A stretch of 64,000 nucleotides of DNA, from positions 28,848 through 92,847 of the forward strand of contig CAZTJC010000016.1 in NCBI GenBank assembly GCA_964613945.1, written 5' to 3'. Position numbers and translations under genes: made by a program. Origin of the DNA: JAVVHH01 sp964613945. GTDB taxonomy: Bacteria; Pseudomonadota; Alphaproteobacteria; Acetobacterales; Acetobacteraceae. Shown here piece after piece: positions 16,895 to 25,587 of this stretch (within the stretch, counting starts at the first letter, position 1; every line of letters begins with the position of its first letter). Below the pieces are notes generated by a model. That model was not told the origin of the DNA. It did no database searches and saw only the letters and a list, made by a program, of their open reading frames with translations.

Positions 16895-17816
16895 GTTGCA
16901 CTCCGATGATCTCAAATTCTTTCAGGTCGTCAGCGTCGCCACGTCTTTGGCGGCCGCCGCGCGTGCGCTGGACATCAGCCCATCGGCTGTGACGCAGCGG
17001 TTGTCATCGCTGGAGCGCCGGGTCGGCGTGCGGCTGCTGAACCGGTCCAGCCGCCGCCTGGAGTTGACGGCGGAGGGCCGGTTGCTCGCCGAGCGCGGGG
17101 CCAGCGTGCTCGCCGAGATCGACGGGATCGTCGATTTCCTGTCCCGGTCGACGGAAACCGTTTCGGGACATTTGCGGGTCGCGGCGCCGTTCGGCTTCGG
17201 CCGCCGTCACGTGGCGCCCGCGATGGCCCGGCTGCGGGCGGAACACCCGCAGGTTCCCTTGACCCTGTCGCTGTTTCAGGACCCGCTCGTCGTGGACAAG
17301 GAGGCGTGGGACGTGATGATCCATGTCGGTCAGCTCGCGGATTCCGAGCTGACGGCGGTGCGGCTCGCCGACAACCAGCGCATCCTGTGCGCCGCCCCGG
17401 CCTATATCGCGCGGCACGGCAAACCGAAGCTGCCCAACGACGTGCGCCAGCACGCCTGCGCCGTCATCCGCGAGAATCAGGACGATGCGACGCTGTGGAC
17501 GTTCAGCGCACCGGGCCAGCCTTCGGTCTCGGTGCGGGTGGAGCCGGCGATGAACAGCAATGACGGTGCCGTCATCAAGCATTGGGTCATGGCCGGGTTG
17601 GGCATGATGGTGCGGTCGGAATGGGACGTGGCGGAGGAGTTGGCAGCCGGCACCTTGGTGCAGCTGTTGCCGGAATGGTCGCTGCCGGCGGTCGACATCG
17701 TTGCCGTGTTCCGCTCCCGCAGCGGCCGCGTGAAACGCACGACGCGCTTCGTGCAGCTTCTGCGCGCTGCGATGCGCCAGCCGAACTGGAAGTTTCCGGA
17801 CGACCCGGCGAGATAG
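16893..17816 (+). CDS. LysR-family transcriptional regulator
   Basis: Regulator of 307 residues with an N-terminal winged helix-turn-helix (AAAARALDISPSAVTQRLSSLERRVG) and a C-terminal periplasmic-binding-like effector domain from about residue 90. It is divergent from the aldehyde dehydrogenase operon and codirectional with the FAD oxidoreductase operon that begins 137 bases downstream. Its own start codon sits inside the palindrome at 16877-16894. It probably controls the ALDH operon and, judging from the matching element upstream of 27871/28060, a second divergent pair as well. Confidence 0.93.
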   Translation: MLHSDDLKFFQVVSVATSLAAAARALDISPSAVTQRLSSLERRVGVRLLNRSSRRLELTAEGRLLAERGASVLAEIDGIVDFLSRSTETVSGHLRVAAPFGFGRRHVAPAMARLRAEHPQVPLTLSLFQDPLVVDKEAWDVMIHVGQLADSELTAVRLADNQRILCAAPAYIARHGKPKLPNDVRQHACAVIRENQDDATLWTFSAPGQPSVSVRVEPAMNSNDGAVIKHWVMAGLGMMVRSEWDVAEELAAGTLVQLLPEWSLPAVDIVAVFRSRSGRVKRTTRFVQLLRAAMRQPNWKFPDDPAR

Positions 17817-17953
17817 AGATTGCTAGAACAAAGTCCTATCGCGAGCACTTGCCTCGGCGCTGCCGTGTGAAGTTTCGGTGGCCGGAAATCGGTTTGTTTC
17901 TATCTTGGGCGTCGTCGTCGCCCACAGAAGATTCGCCAGAAGGTAAGATCCCC

Positions 17954-19279
17954 ATGCCCGCTCCGTTGGTCAGCGTCCAAAGCAGCCCTGCCTTGCCGGC
18001 CTCGGCCGACGTGGTGGTGATTGGCGGCGGCATCATCGGCAGTTTCACCGCCTACTACCTGGCGCAGCGCGGCATGTCGGTGGCGCTGCTGGAGAAAGGC
18101 CGCATCGGCGCCGAGCAGTCGAGCCGCAACTGGGGCTGGTGCCGGCAGCAGAACCGCGATGCGCGCGAGTTGCCGATGGCGACCAAGAGCCTCGACCTGT
18201 GGGAGGAGTTCGCCGCCGATTCCGGCGAGGAGACCGGCTTCAGTCGTTGCGGGCTGCTGTATCTCAGTGACGACGAGGCCGAGTTGGCGCAGTGGGCCAA
18301 GTGGCGCGACTTCGCCCGGACCGTGGGGGTGACGACACAGATGCTGAACGGCGCCGAAGCGAGCGCGCGCGGCCAGGCGACCGGCAAGGCCTGGAAAGGC
18401 GGCGTGTTCTCCGGGTCCGACGGCACCGCCGACCCGTCCAAGGCTGCGCCCTCCGTGGCCCGGGCGTTCATGAAGCTCGGTGGCACCGTGCATCAGGAGT
18501 GCGCCGCCCGCGGGCTGGAGCTCGCGGGTGGGCGGGTCTGCGGCGTGGTGACCGAGCGCGGCACCATCCGCACCGACACGGCCGTGCTGTCGGGCGGCGC
18601 ATGGGCGTCGTCGTTCTGCCGGCAGCTCGGGGTGACGTTCCCGCAAGCGACCATCAAATCTACCGTGCTGGCTCTGGCGCCTGGTGCGGAAGGATTGCCG
18701 CCGGCGTTCCATACCAAGAAGATCACCGTCACCCGACGCGGCGATGGCGGCCACACGCTCGCCGTCGGCGGGCGCGGGCGGCTGGACGTGACGCCGCAAT
18801 CCCTGCGCTTTGCCGCCGACTTCCTGCCCATGTTCGCCCGGCGCTGGCGCAGCCTGACGCCCGGCGGACTCGAGGGCATGAGGACCGGCCATGAATCGCT
18901 CAAGCGCTGGGCGTTGGACCAGCCCACACCGATGGAGCGCATGCGGGTGCTCGACCCCACGCCGGACCGGCGCACGATCCGCCTGGCCCGGGAACGGGCC
19001 ATCCAGGCCCTGCCGGCGCTGCGCGACGTTCCCGTCGCCTCCGCCTGGGCCGGTTACATCGACACCACGCCCGACGGCGTGCCGGCGATCGGGGAGCTGC
19101 GGCAGGTGCCGGGTCTGGTGCTGTCCGCCGGATATTCCGGCCATGGCTTCGGCATCGGCCCCGGTGCGGGGCATCTCACGGCGCAGATCGTGGCGGGCGA
19201 CCGGCCCAATTACGACCCTTCCGGCTTCGCGCCGGACCGCTTCGTCAAATCGTCCAAGGGCAAGGTCGCCGAGTTCTAA
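17954..19279 (+). CDS. FAD-dependent amino acid/amine oxidoreductase (DAO/DadA fold), paralogue 1
   Basis: 441-residue flavoprotein with an N-terminal dinucleotide-binding motif (VVVIGGGIIGSFTAYYLA) and the acidic end of beta-2 at ALLEKGRIGAEQSSRNWG. The block SSRNWGWCRQQNRDARELP recurs almost unchanged in the protein at 28060, so the two form one subfamily. The C-terminal FAD motif reads SAGYSGHGFGIGPGAG. It would oxidise a D-amino acid or secondary amine to the imine. The start at 17954 is chosen because upstream sequence in this frame shows no family similarity; AGAAGG precedes it. It heads an operon with GNAT, aldolase-like and OCD genes. Confidence 0.9.
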   Translation: MPAPLVSVQSSPALPASADVVVIGGGIIGSFTAYYLAQRGMSVALLEKGRIGAEQSSRNWGWCRQQNRDARELPMATKSLDLWEEFAADSGEETGFSRCGLLYLSDDEAELAQWAKWRDFARTVGVTTQMLNGAEASARGQATGKAWKGGVFSGSDGTADPSKAAPSVARAFMKLGGTVHQECAARGLELAGGRVCGVVTERGTIRTDTAVLSGGAWASSFCRQLGVTFPQATIKSTVLALAPGAEGLPPAFHTKKITVTRRGDGGHTLAVGGRGRLDVTPQSLRFAADFLPMFARRWRSLTPGGLEGMRTGHESLKRWALDQPTPMERMRVLDPTPDRRTIRLARERAIQALPALRDVPVASAWAGYIDTTPDGVPAIGELRQVPGLVLSAGYSGHGFGIGPGAGHLTAQIVAGDRPNYDPSGFAPDRFVKSSKGKVAEF

Positions 19280-19300
19280 GCCGGCCGACGGAGAGCAACG

Positions 19301-20137
19301 ATGAGCCAATCCGAGATCACCATCGACACCATGACGTCCGCCCACCTTTCCGAAGCGTGGGCGCTGTCGGTGCAGGCGCGCTGGCCGCATCGTCGGGAGG
19401 ACTGGGCGCTGCTGCTCAGCATCAGCAAGGGATGGGTCGCGCTCGAGGCCGGCACGGTGGTGGGCACCGCGATCATGACGCCGTTCGGCGCCACCGGCGG
19501 GGCCATCAACATGGTGATCGTTTCGGAAACCATGCGCGGCCGCGGCATCGGGCGCCGCCTGTTCGCCGCCACCTTGGACGCGGCAGCGGGCCGTCGCCTC
19601 CGCCTGACCGCCACGCCGGATGGCGAGCCGCTGTACCGCAGCCTGGGGTTCGAACCCTACGGCCACATCTTCCAGCGCCAAGGCATCCTGGGCACCGTGC
19701 CCGACATGCCGGGTGCCGAGGACGCCACCGACACCGACGACGCCGCGATCCTCGCCCTGGACACGGCCGCGTTCGGGGAGGACCGTAGTGCGCTGCTGCG
19801 CATGTTGAAGCAGGCCGGCCGCCTCGCCGTCATCCGCCGCGACGGCGCCGTCGCGGCGTTCGCCTGCATCCGCGATTTCGGCCGTGGCAAGCTGATCGGC
19901 CCGGTGGTCGCCGCCGACACGCAGGACGCCCAACGCCTGATCAGCTACCTCGCCGCCGGACAGGAGGGCGGTTTCATGCGCCTCGACATCACCAGCGATA
20001 CCGGCCTGAACGACTGGCTCACGGGCATGGGCCTGCCGCAGACCGATGATGGCCTGGTCATGTGGACGGAGGCGCCGACCGTTCCGGCTGCGGGTGCCGC
20101 GCGGACGATGGGCCTGGCGAGCCAGGCCCTGGGTTGA
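19301..20137 (+). CDS. GNAT-family N-acetyltransferase
   Basis: 278-residue protein. The acetyl-CoA-binding loop is MRGRGIGRRLF (around residues 77-87), followed by LYRSLGFEPYG, the end of a normal GNAT core. A C-terminal extension (about residues 130-270) resembles the second GNAT-like domain found in larger two-domain acetyltransferases. The gene starts 21 bases after the FAD oxidoreductase stop and is part of the same operon. It may acetylate an amine or amino acid intermediate; the substrate is unknown. Confidence 0.88.
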   Translation: MSQSEITIDTMTSAHLSEAWALSVQARWPHRREDWALLLSISKGWVALEAGTVVGTAIMTPFGATGGAINMVIVSETMRGRGIGRRLFAATLDAAAGRRLRLTATPDGEPLYRSLGFEPYGHIFQRQGILGTVPDMPGAEDATDTDDAAILALDTAAFGEDRSALLRMLKQAGRLAVIRRDGAVAAFACIRDFGRGKLIGPVVAADTQDAQRLISYLAAGQEGGFMRLDITSDTGLNDWLTGMGLPQTDDGLVMWTEAPTVPAAGAARTMGLASQALG

Positions 20138-20144
20138 TCCGGCA

Positions 20145-21275
20145 GTGCTGAACACCGAACTCGCCCGGCTGCCGACGCCGGCGCTCATCCTCGATGAAAG
20201 TCGCATGCTGCGGAACGTTCATCGCCTGCGGGACCGTCTCGGCCCGCTCGGCGTGTCGATCCGGCCGCACCTGAAGACCGTCAAATCGGTCGACGCCGCC
20301 CGGCGTATCCTCGAGGGCGGCACCGGCCCGGCCACCGTCTCGACGCTCAAGGAAGCGGAGGTGTTCGCGGCCGCCGGCGTGAACGACATTCTGTATGCCG
20401 TCGGGATCGCGCCGGACAAGCTGGGCCGCGTGTGCGCGATCCGCGCCGGCGGGTGCGATCTGTCGGTGACGCTCGATACGGCGGAGCAGGCCGAGGCCGT
20501 GGTGCAGGCGGCCAAGGCCGCCGGGATGGCGATCCCGACGCTGATCGAGATCGACTGCGACAACCATCGCGCCGGGCTCAACCCGCGGAGCCCGGCGCTC
20601 GCGCGCATCGGGCGCATCCTGGCCGACGCATCCTGCCTGGCCGGCGTGATGACCCATGCCGGCGAGAGCTACAAGGTGGTCGGTGCCGAGGCTCAGGCCG
20701 CCTGTGCCGAGGTGGAGCGGGCGGCGGTGGTGGTGGCAGCGGAGACGCTCGCCGCCGCCGGGCTGGCCTGTCCGGTGCGCAGCGTGGGGGCGACGCCGAC
20801 GGCGCATTTTGCCCGCGACCTCACCGGCGTCACCGAAGTGCGGGCCGGCGTGTATGTGCTGTTCGACCTGGTCATGGCCGGCACCGGCACTTGCGCGATC
20901 GACGACATCGCGCTGAGCGTGGTGACCACGGTGATCGGCCATCAGCCGGAACAGGGGTGGATCATGATCGATGCCGGCTGGATGGCGATGTCGCGCGACC
21001 GCGGCACGGCGGCGCAGGCCGTCGATCAGGGCTACGGGCTGGTGTGCGACGTCGAGGGCACGGTGCTGGACGACCTGTTCGTGCTGTCGGCCAACCAGGA
21101 GCACGGCATCGTGGCCTCGCGGGGCCGGGTCGCGCCGCAGTTGCCGATCGGCACGCGGCTGCGCATCCTGCCGAACCATGCCTGCGCGACCGGCAGCCAA
21201 CATGACGGCTATCACGTGATCCCCGACGGCGAGCCGGGTGCGCTCGCCTATTGGCCTCGTTTTCGCGGGTGGTAG
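20145..21275 (+). CDS. Fold-type III PLP enzyme, D-threonine aldolase/D-serine dehydratase-like
   Basis: 376-residue alanine-racemase-like enzyme. The PLP lysine is in IRPHLKTVKS near the N-terminus, preceded by LPTPALILDE. The C-terminal LPNHACAT supplies the His and Cys that bind a divalent metal in D-threonine aldolase, D-serine dehydratase and 3-hydroxyaspartate aldolase. It would cleave or dehydrate a D-3-hydroxy amino acid. The start is a GTG at 20145, seven bases after the GNAT stop; a longer ATG frame from 20046 would overlap the GNAT gene by about 90 bases and shows no family similarity there. The OCD homologue two genes downstream gives an arrangement reminiscent of the beta-hydroxyaspartate cycle. 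Confidence 0.88.
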   Translation: MLNTELARLPTPALILDESRMLRNVHRLRDRLGPLGVSIRPHLKTVKSVDAARRILEGGTGPATVSTLKEAEVFAAAGVNDILYAVGIAPDKLGRVCAIRAGGCDLSVTLDTAEQAEAVVQAAKAAGMAIPTLIEIDCDNHRAGLNPRSPALARIGRILADASCLAGVMTHAGESYKVVGAEAQAACAEVERAAVVVAAETLAAAGLACPVRSVGATPTAHFARDLTGVTEVRAGVYVLFDLVMAGTGTCAIDDIALSVVTTVIGHQPEQGWIMIDAGWMAMSRDRGTAAQAVDQGYGLVCDVEGTVLDDLFVLSANQEHGIVASRGRVAPQLPIGTRLRILPNHACATGSQHDGYHVIPDGEPGALAYWPRFRGW

Positions 21276-21289
21276 AGCAAGGAACGACG

Positions 21290-22567
21290 ATGAAGCTCAA
21301 GCCGTATTGGATCGACACCGCGCCGTCCTTTGCTGGCGGCGAGACCGGCCCGGTCGAGGGCGAGGTGGACGTGGCGGTGGTCGGGGCCGGGTTCACCGGG
21401 TTGTCGGCGGCGTTGGCGCTGGCCAAGAAGGGCGCCCGGGTGACCGTGCTCGAGGCGGGGCACGTCATGAACGCCGCATCCGCCCGCAATGGCGGCATGT
21501 GCAATAACGGCTTTGCCCAGAACTACGCCGCCATGTCGCAGAAGCTCGGCCGCGAGCGCGCCGTGGCGTTGTATCAAAGCTTCGATGCCGGCGTGTCGCT
21601 GGTGGAGTCCATCGTCGCCGAAGAAGGCATAGACTGCAATTTCCAGCGGGTCGGCAAGCTCAAGGTGGCGGCCAAGCCGGAGCATTTCGACGGGTTGCGG
21701 CGGGCGCAGGAGTTGATGGTGCGCGAGGTGGACCCCGACACCAGCATCGTCGAGCCGCAGGACCTGCCCACCGAGATCGGCTCGGACAAGTTCTTCGGCG
21801 GCATGCTGTATGCCAAGAGCGCCAATATGCACATGGGGCGATACGGCGTTGGCCTCGCCGAAGCCGCAACCCGGCACGGTGCCGTGTTTCATGAACACTG
21901 CCCGGTGCTCAGCCTCAAGCGGGCCGGCGGACAGGCACATGACGTCGTGACGGCGAAGGGAACGGTGCGCGCCAAGCAGGTGCTGCTCGCCAGCGGCACC
22001 ACCCATGTCGGCGCGTTCGGCTGGGTCCGGCGGCGGATCGTGCCGGTCGGCGCCTTCATCATCGCCACCGAGCCGCTCCCCGTCGCCACGCTGGACCGGC
22101 TGACGCCGAAGCGGCGCAACACCGTCGATACCCGCAACTTCGTCAACTACTTCCGCACCAGCCCGGACAACCGGATCCTGTTCGGCGGCCGCGCCCGCTT
22201 CGCCGCCTCCAACCCGGCGTCGGACGCGAAAAGTGGCGAGATTCTACGGCGCGACCTGATCAAGGTGTTCCCGGAGCTGGCGTCGGTGCGCATAGACTAT
22301 TGCTGGGGCGGAATGGTCGACATGACGCAGAACCGTCTGCCGCGGGCCGGCGAGCGCGACGGGGTGTTCTACTCCATGGGCTACAGCGGGCATGGCACGC
22401 AGATGACCACCCTGATGGGCACCGCGATGGCCGAGGTGATGGACGGCAAGACCGAGCGCAATCCCTGGCACGGTGACGCCTGGTCGGCGATCCCCGGGCA
22501 TTTCGGCAAGCCATGGTTTCTGCCGTTCGTGGGCGCGTACTACCGCTATCTCGACTGGAAGCGCTGA
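21290..22567 (+). CDS. FAD-binding oxidoreductase, PuuB/OrdL-like
   Basis: 425-residue flavoprotein. The dinucleotide-binding motif is VAVVGAGFTGLSAALALAKKG, later than in DadA and typical of gamma-glutamylputrescine oxidase-like enzymes, which start with a substrate-lid segment such as YWIDTAP. ASARNGGMCNNGF follows, and the C-terminus has YSMGYSGHGTQMTTLMG. ATG 21290 has AAGGAA upstream; the aldolase-like gene ends 14 bases earlier. It probably oxidatively deaminates an amine or N-substituted amino acid. It is distinct from the two paralogues at 17954 and 28060. Confidence 0.9.
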   Translation: MKLKPYWIDTAPSFAGGETGPVEGEVDVAVVGAGFTGLSAALALAKKGARVTVLEAGHVMNAASARNGGMCNNGFAQNYAAMSQKLGRERAVALYQSFDAGVSLVESIVAEEGIDCNFQRVGKLKVAAKPEHFDGLRRAQELMVREVDPDTSIVEPQDLPTEIGSDKFFGGMLYAKSANMHMGRYGVGLAEAATRHGAVFHEHCPVLSLKRAGGQAHDVVTAKGTVRAKQVLLASGTTHVGAFGWVRRRIVPVGAFIIATEPLPVATLDRLTPKRRNTVDTRNFVNYFRTSPDNRILFGGRARFAASNPASDAKSGEILRRDLIKVFPELASVRIDYCWGGMVDMTQNRLPRAGERDGVFYSMGYSGHGTQMTTLMGTAMAEVMDGKTERNPWHGDAWSAIPGHFGKPWFLPFVGAYYRYLDWKR

Positions 22568-23532
22568 TGCTTGTCGTGCCGGAAAGTGCGGTCGCCGGGC
22601 TGATGTCGCCGGCGCAGTGTTTCCTCGCGGTCGAGAGCGTGTTCGCCGCCATGGCCAAGCGCTCGGCGGTCAATTTCCCTGTCGTCCGCGAGGCGATCGG
22701 TCATGCCGATGCGCTATACGGGTTCAAGTCCGGCTTCGACCGCGACAGTCTCGCCCTGGGTCTCAAGGCGGGCGGTTTCTGGCCCGGCAATGCCGCAAAA
22801 GGGCTGACCAACCACCAATCCAGCGTGTTTCTGTTCGATGCCGATACCGGCCGGTGCCGCGCCGTGGTCGGCGGCAATCTGCTGACCGCGCTGCGCACCG
22901 CGGCGGCGTCGGCGATCTCGATCAAGTACCTCGCCCGCGGCGATGCCGAAACGCTCGGCATGATCGGGGCCGGCCATCAATCGACGTTCCAGTTGCGTGC
23001 CGCGCTGGAGCAACGTCCCTTCCGCCGGGTCGTGGCGTGGAACCGCGATCCGGCCAAGCTGGGTCGTCTGGCAACCACCGCGCAGGATGCCGGCGTGTCG
23101 TTCGAGGCGGTCGACCTCGACGCGCTGGGGGCGCAAGCCGATGTCATCATCACGGTCACGTCGTCGTTCCGGCCGATCCTGATGCATTCGCAGATCAAGC
23201 CGGGCACCCACATCGCCTGCATGGGCACCGACACCAAGGGCAAGCAGGAGGTGGACGCCGTGCTTCTCGCAGGGGCAGCGGTGTTCACCGACGACGCCAC
23301 GCAATCGGCCACGATCGGGGAGGCGCAGCATGCGGTGGCGCAGGGGTTGCTCGCGCGAGCCGATATCATCGAGATAGGGGCCGTCATCCTCGGCATGCAC
23401 CAGGGCCGGGCTTCGGCCGACGAGATCACCGTGTTCGACGGCACCGGGGTCGGTTTGCAGGATCTTGCCGTCGCATCGGCGGCTGTCGCGTTGGCCGTCG
23501 AACGAGGCATCGCGCTCGACGTCGATTTCTAG
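22567..23532 (+). CDS. Ornithine cyclodeaminase/mu-crystallin family protein
   Basis: 321-residue NAD(P)-binding protein of the OCD family, which includes ornithine cyclodeaminase, alanine dehydrogenase of archaea, ketimine reductases and iminosuccinate reductase (BhcD). The Rossmann motif is LGMIGAGHQSTFQLRA, followed by the substrate-site region AASAISIKYLA; the C-terminal DGTGVGLQDLAVASAA is characteristic. The start overlaps the preceding stop by one base (TGATG). It may reduce the imino acid produced by the neighbouring FAD oxidases or PLP enzyme. Sequence alone does not tell which reaction. Confidence 0.9.
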   Translation: MLVVPESAVAGLMSPAQCFLAVESVFAAMAKRSAVNFPVVREAIGHADALYGFKSGFDRDSLALGLKAGGFWPGNAAKGLTNHQSSVFLFDADTGRCRAVVGGNLLTALRTAAASAISIKYLARGDAETLGMIGAGHQSTFQLRAALEQRPFRRVVAWNRDPAKLGRLATTAQDAGVSFEAVDLDALGAQADVIITVTSSFRPILMHSQIKPGTHIACMGTDTKGKQEVDAVLLAGAAVFTDDATQSATIGEAQHAVAQGLLARADIIEIGAVILGMHQGRASADEITVFDGTGVGLQDLAVASAAVALAVERGIALDVDF

Positions 23533-23565
23533 TCGGGTGTGCGGGCCTTTAGATCAGGAACAGGC

Positions 23566-24576
23566 ATGACCCAATCTCCCTTGCTTGCCATCACGATGGG
23601 TGACGCGTCCGGCATCGGACCGGAGATCGTCGCCAAAACGCTGGCCGCAGGTCACGAGCGCGCCGTGGTGTATGGCAGCGTCGTCGTGATGGCGGAGGTT
23701 GTCCGCCGGCTCGGCCTCGACCTGGAGGTCAGGGCGATTGCCGGTCCGACCCTGGCGGAAGGCAAGGCGGGCACGATCGAGGTCGTCGAGGTGACGCGGA
23801 TCGACGAGCCGCCGCCGCTCGGCGAGATCAGCGCCGTTTCCGGCCAGGCATCGTACGACGCCATCGTCGCCGCGATCGCCGCGGCCAAGGTCGGAACGGT
23901 GAGCGGCCTAGTCACGGCACCCATCAACAAGGCGGCGATGTCGCGCGCCGGCATCAAGTATCCGGGGCATACGGAGATCCTGGCCGATTTCGGCGGTGCC
24001 GCCCGGGTCGCGATGATGCTGGCCAACGACGACATCCGCACCGTGCTGGTGACGATCCACACCTCGTTGCGCCTGGCCATCGAACAGGCGGACTTCGCGG
24101 CGCAGATGTCGGCCATCCGCCTAGCCCATGAGGGCGGGCTGGCGTTGGGCTTCGCCGCGCCGCGGGTGGCGGTGGCCGGACTGAATCCCCATGCAGGGGA
24201 GGGCGGGCTGTTCGGGGACGAGGAGGTCCGCATCATCGGCCCGGCCATCGAGGCGGCACGCGCGGAAGGCATCGATGCCAGCGGGCCTTGGCCGGGCGAC
24301 ACGGTGTTCATGCAGGCCCGCACCGGTCGGTTCGACGTGGTGGTGGCGCAGTACCACGATCAAGGGCTGATCCCGGTGAAGTATCTCGGCCTGGAAAAGG
24401 GGGTCAACATCACGCTGGGCCTGCCTTTCGTCCGCACCAGCCCGGATCACGGCACGGCGTTCGACATCGCCGGGCAGGGCATCGCCGACCCGGCGTCGTT
24501 CCAGACCGCCCTGGCCTATGCCCGCCGGCTCGTCGCGGCACGCACCCCAGTCGTCGGTTTCGGAAAGGCCGGGTAG
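23566..24576 (+). CDS. PdxA-family 4-phospho-hydroxyacid dehydrogenase (PdxA2-like)
   Basis: 336-residue NAD-dependent dehydrogenase of the PdxA family. The N-terminal MGDASGIGPEIVAKTL, metal-binding YPGHTEIL and YHDQGLIPVKYLG with the C-terminal VRTSPDHGTAFDIAG are all present. The paralogous PdxA2 subgroup oxidises 4-phospho-D-threonate or 4-phospho-erythronate, and a catabolic operon setting favours that over vitamin B6 synthesis. ATG 23566 has AGGAAC upstream. No sugar-acid kinase (DUF1537/OtnK type) accompanies it, which is unusual for PdxA2. It is followed at once by the TIM-cupin gene. Confidence 0.9.
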   Translation: MTQSPLLAITMGDASGIGPEIVAKTLAAGHERAVVYGSVVVMAEVVRRLGLDLEVRAIAGPTLAEGKAGTIEVVEVTRIDEPPPLGEISAVSGQASYDAIVAAIAAAKVGTVSGLVTAPINKAAMSRAGIKYPGHTEILADFGGAARVAMMLANDDIRTVLVTIHTSLRLAIEQADFAAQMSAIRLAHEGGLALGFAAPRVAVAGLNPHAGEGGLFGDEEVRIIGPAIEAARAEGIDASGPWPGDTVFMQARTGRFDVVVAQYHDQGLIPVKYLGLEKGVNITLGLPFVRTSPDHGTAFDIAGQGIADPASFQTALAYARRLVAARTPVVGFGKAG

Positions 24577-25587
24577 ATGGGCCTTCGTTTCATCTTCATG
24601 CTGACGCGCAACGACCGGACGGTCGCGGATGCGGCCGCTCAATTGCAGACCGCCCTCGGCCTCGGCGTCCGCCATATCGGGTTCAAGGATATCGGCCTGC
24701 CGATCGCGGAACTGAAAGCGCTGAACACGGCGATCAAGGCCGGCGGCGCGACTTCCTATCTCGAGGTCGTCTCGCTCCATCGCGACAGCGAGATCGCCTC
24801 GGCGACCGCCGCCGTCGCCATCGGCGTGGACGTCATGCTCGGTGGCACACGGGCGGACGACGTGCTGCCGATCATCGCGGGCACGGCGATTCAGTATTGC
24901 CCGTTTCCCGGGCGAATCGTCGGACACCCCAGCATCCTGGAAGGCAGCATCGACGAGATCGTCGCGAGCGCCCGAGACCTGGCGGCGCGCGACGGCGTTC
25001 ACGGCCTCGACCTCCTGGCCTACCGGTCCCAGCAGGATGTCCCGGCGCTGATGAAAGCCGTTTGTGCCGCCACCTCCAAGCCCGTCTACATCGCGGGCTC
25101 GATCGCGACGCCGGAGCGGATCGAGATCGTCAAGGAAGCCGGCGCGGCGGGCTTCACGATCGGGACCGCAGCGCTCGACGGTATATACCCGGCCGAGGAC
25201 ACCGACGTGCCAACGCAGCTCGCTGCCATCATCCGCGACGTGGCGCGGCTGAACAACCACCTGTCGCCGTTCAGCAAGGAGAACCTTGCCGCCTCGTTCG
25301 GCCAGCTCTTCGATCCGCTCGCATCCCTGGTCCGTGGCCGGATCAACGGCATGCAGATCCGGCTCGCCAGGATGGCCGGCGAGAGCGCCTGGAAGTTCAG
25401 CGTGCAGAACGACGAGCTGATCTTCGTTCACAGGGGCCGTCTGCTCCTCCGCTTCCGCGACCGCGACGAGGTGGTGGAGGAAGGGGAGTTCATCGTGGTG
25501 CCGCACGGGGTCGAGCACCGCCAGACCGTGCTGCGCGACCCGTGCGAGGTCGTCGTCATCGAACCGGCGACCAGCGGCACGGCTTAG
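24577..25587 (+). CDS. TIM-barrel enzyme fused to a degenerate cupin
   Basis: 336-residue two-domain protein. Residues 1-222 look like a phosphate-binding beta/alpha barrel: strands begin LRFIFML, IGFKDIG, SYLEVVSL, and the C-terminal phosphate cradle is around YIAGSIATPERIEIVKEAGAAG. Residues 235-332 are a cupin. In motif 1 the usual metal-binding HxH is replaced (WKFSVQNDEL at 272-281), while motif 2 keeps PHGVEH (309-314), so canonical metal binding is doubtful. The start abuts the PdxA stop with GGAAAGG upstream. Its stop overlaps the convergent permease stop. I do not know the reaction; tight coupling to PdxA suggests a phosphorylated hydroxyacid or keto-acid intermediate. Confidence 0.75.
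   Translation: MGLRFIFMLTRNDRTVADAAAQLQTALGLGVRHIGFKDIGLPIAELKALNTAIKAGGATSYLEVVSLHRDSEIASATAAVAIGVDVMLGGTRADDVLPIIAGTAIQYCPFPGRIVGHPSILEGSIDEIVASARDLAARDGVHGLDLLAYRSQQDVPALMKAVCAATSKPVYIAGSIATPERIEIVKEAGAAGFTIGTAALDGIYPAEDTDVPTQLAAIIRDVARLNNHLSPFSKENLAASFGQLFDPLASLVRGRINGMQIRLARMAGESAWKFSVQNDELIFVHRGRLLLRFRDRDEVVEEGEFIVVPHGVEHRQTVLRDPCEVVVIEPATSGTA

Noticed and set aside
17900..20206. Long antisense open frame of 768 codons
   Set aside because: It lies opposite FAD oxidoreductase and GNAT genes with clear motifs. No similarity or plausible protein features are visible in the antisense frame.
20145..23532. Complete beta-hydroxyaspartate cycle
   Set aside because: Only homologues of two of the four Bhc enzyme families are present; no BhcA- or BhcB-like gene lies in the operon.
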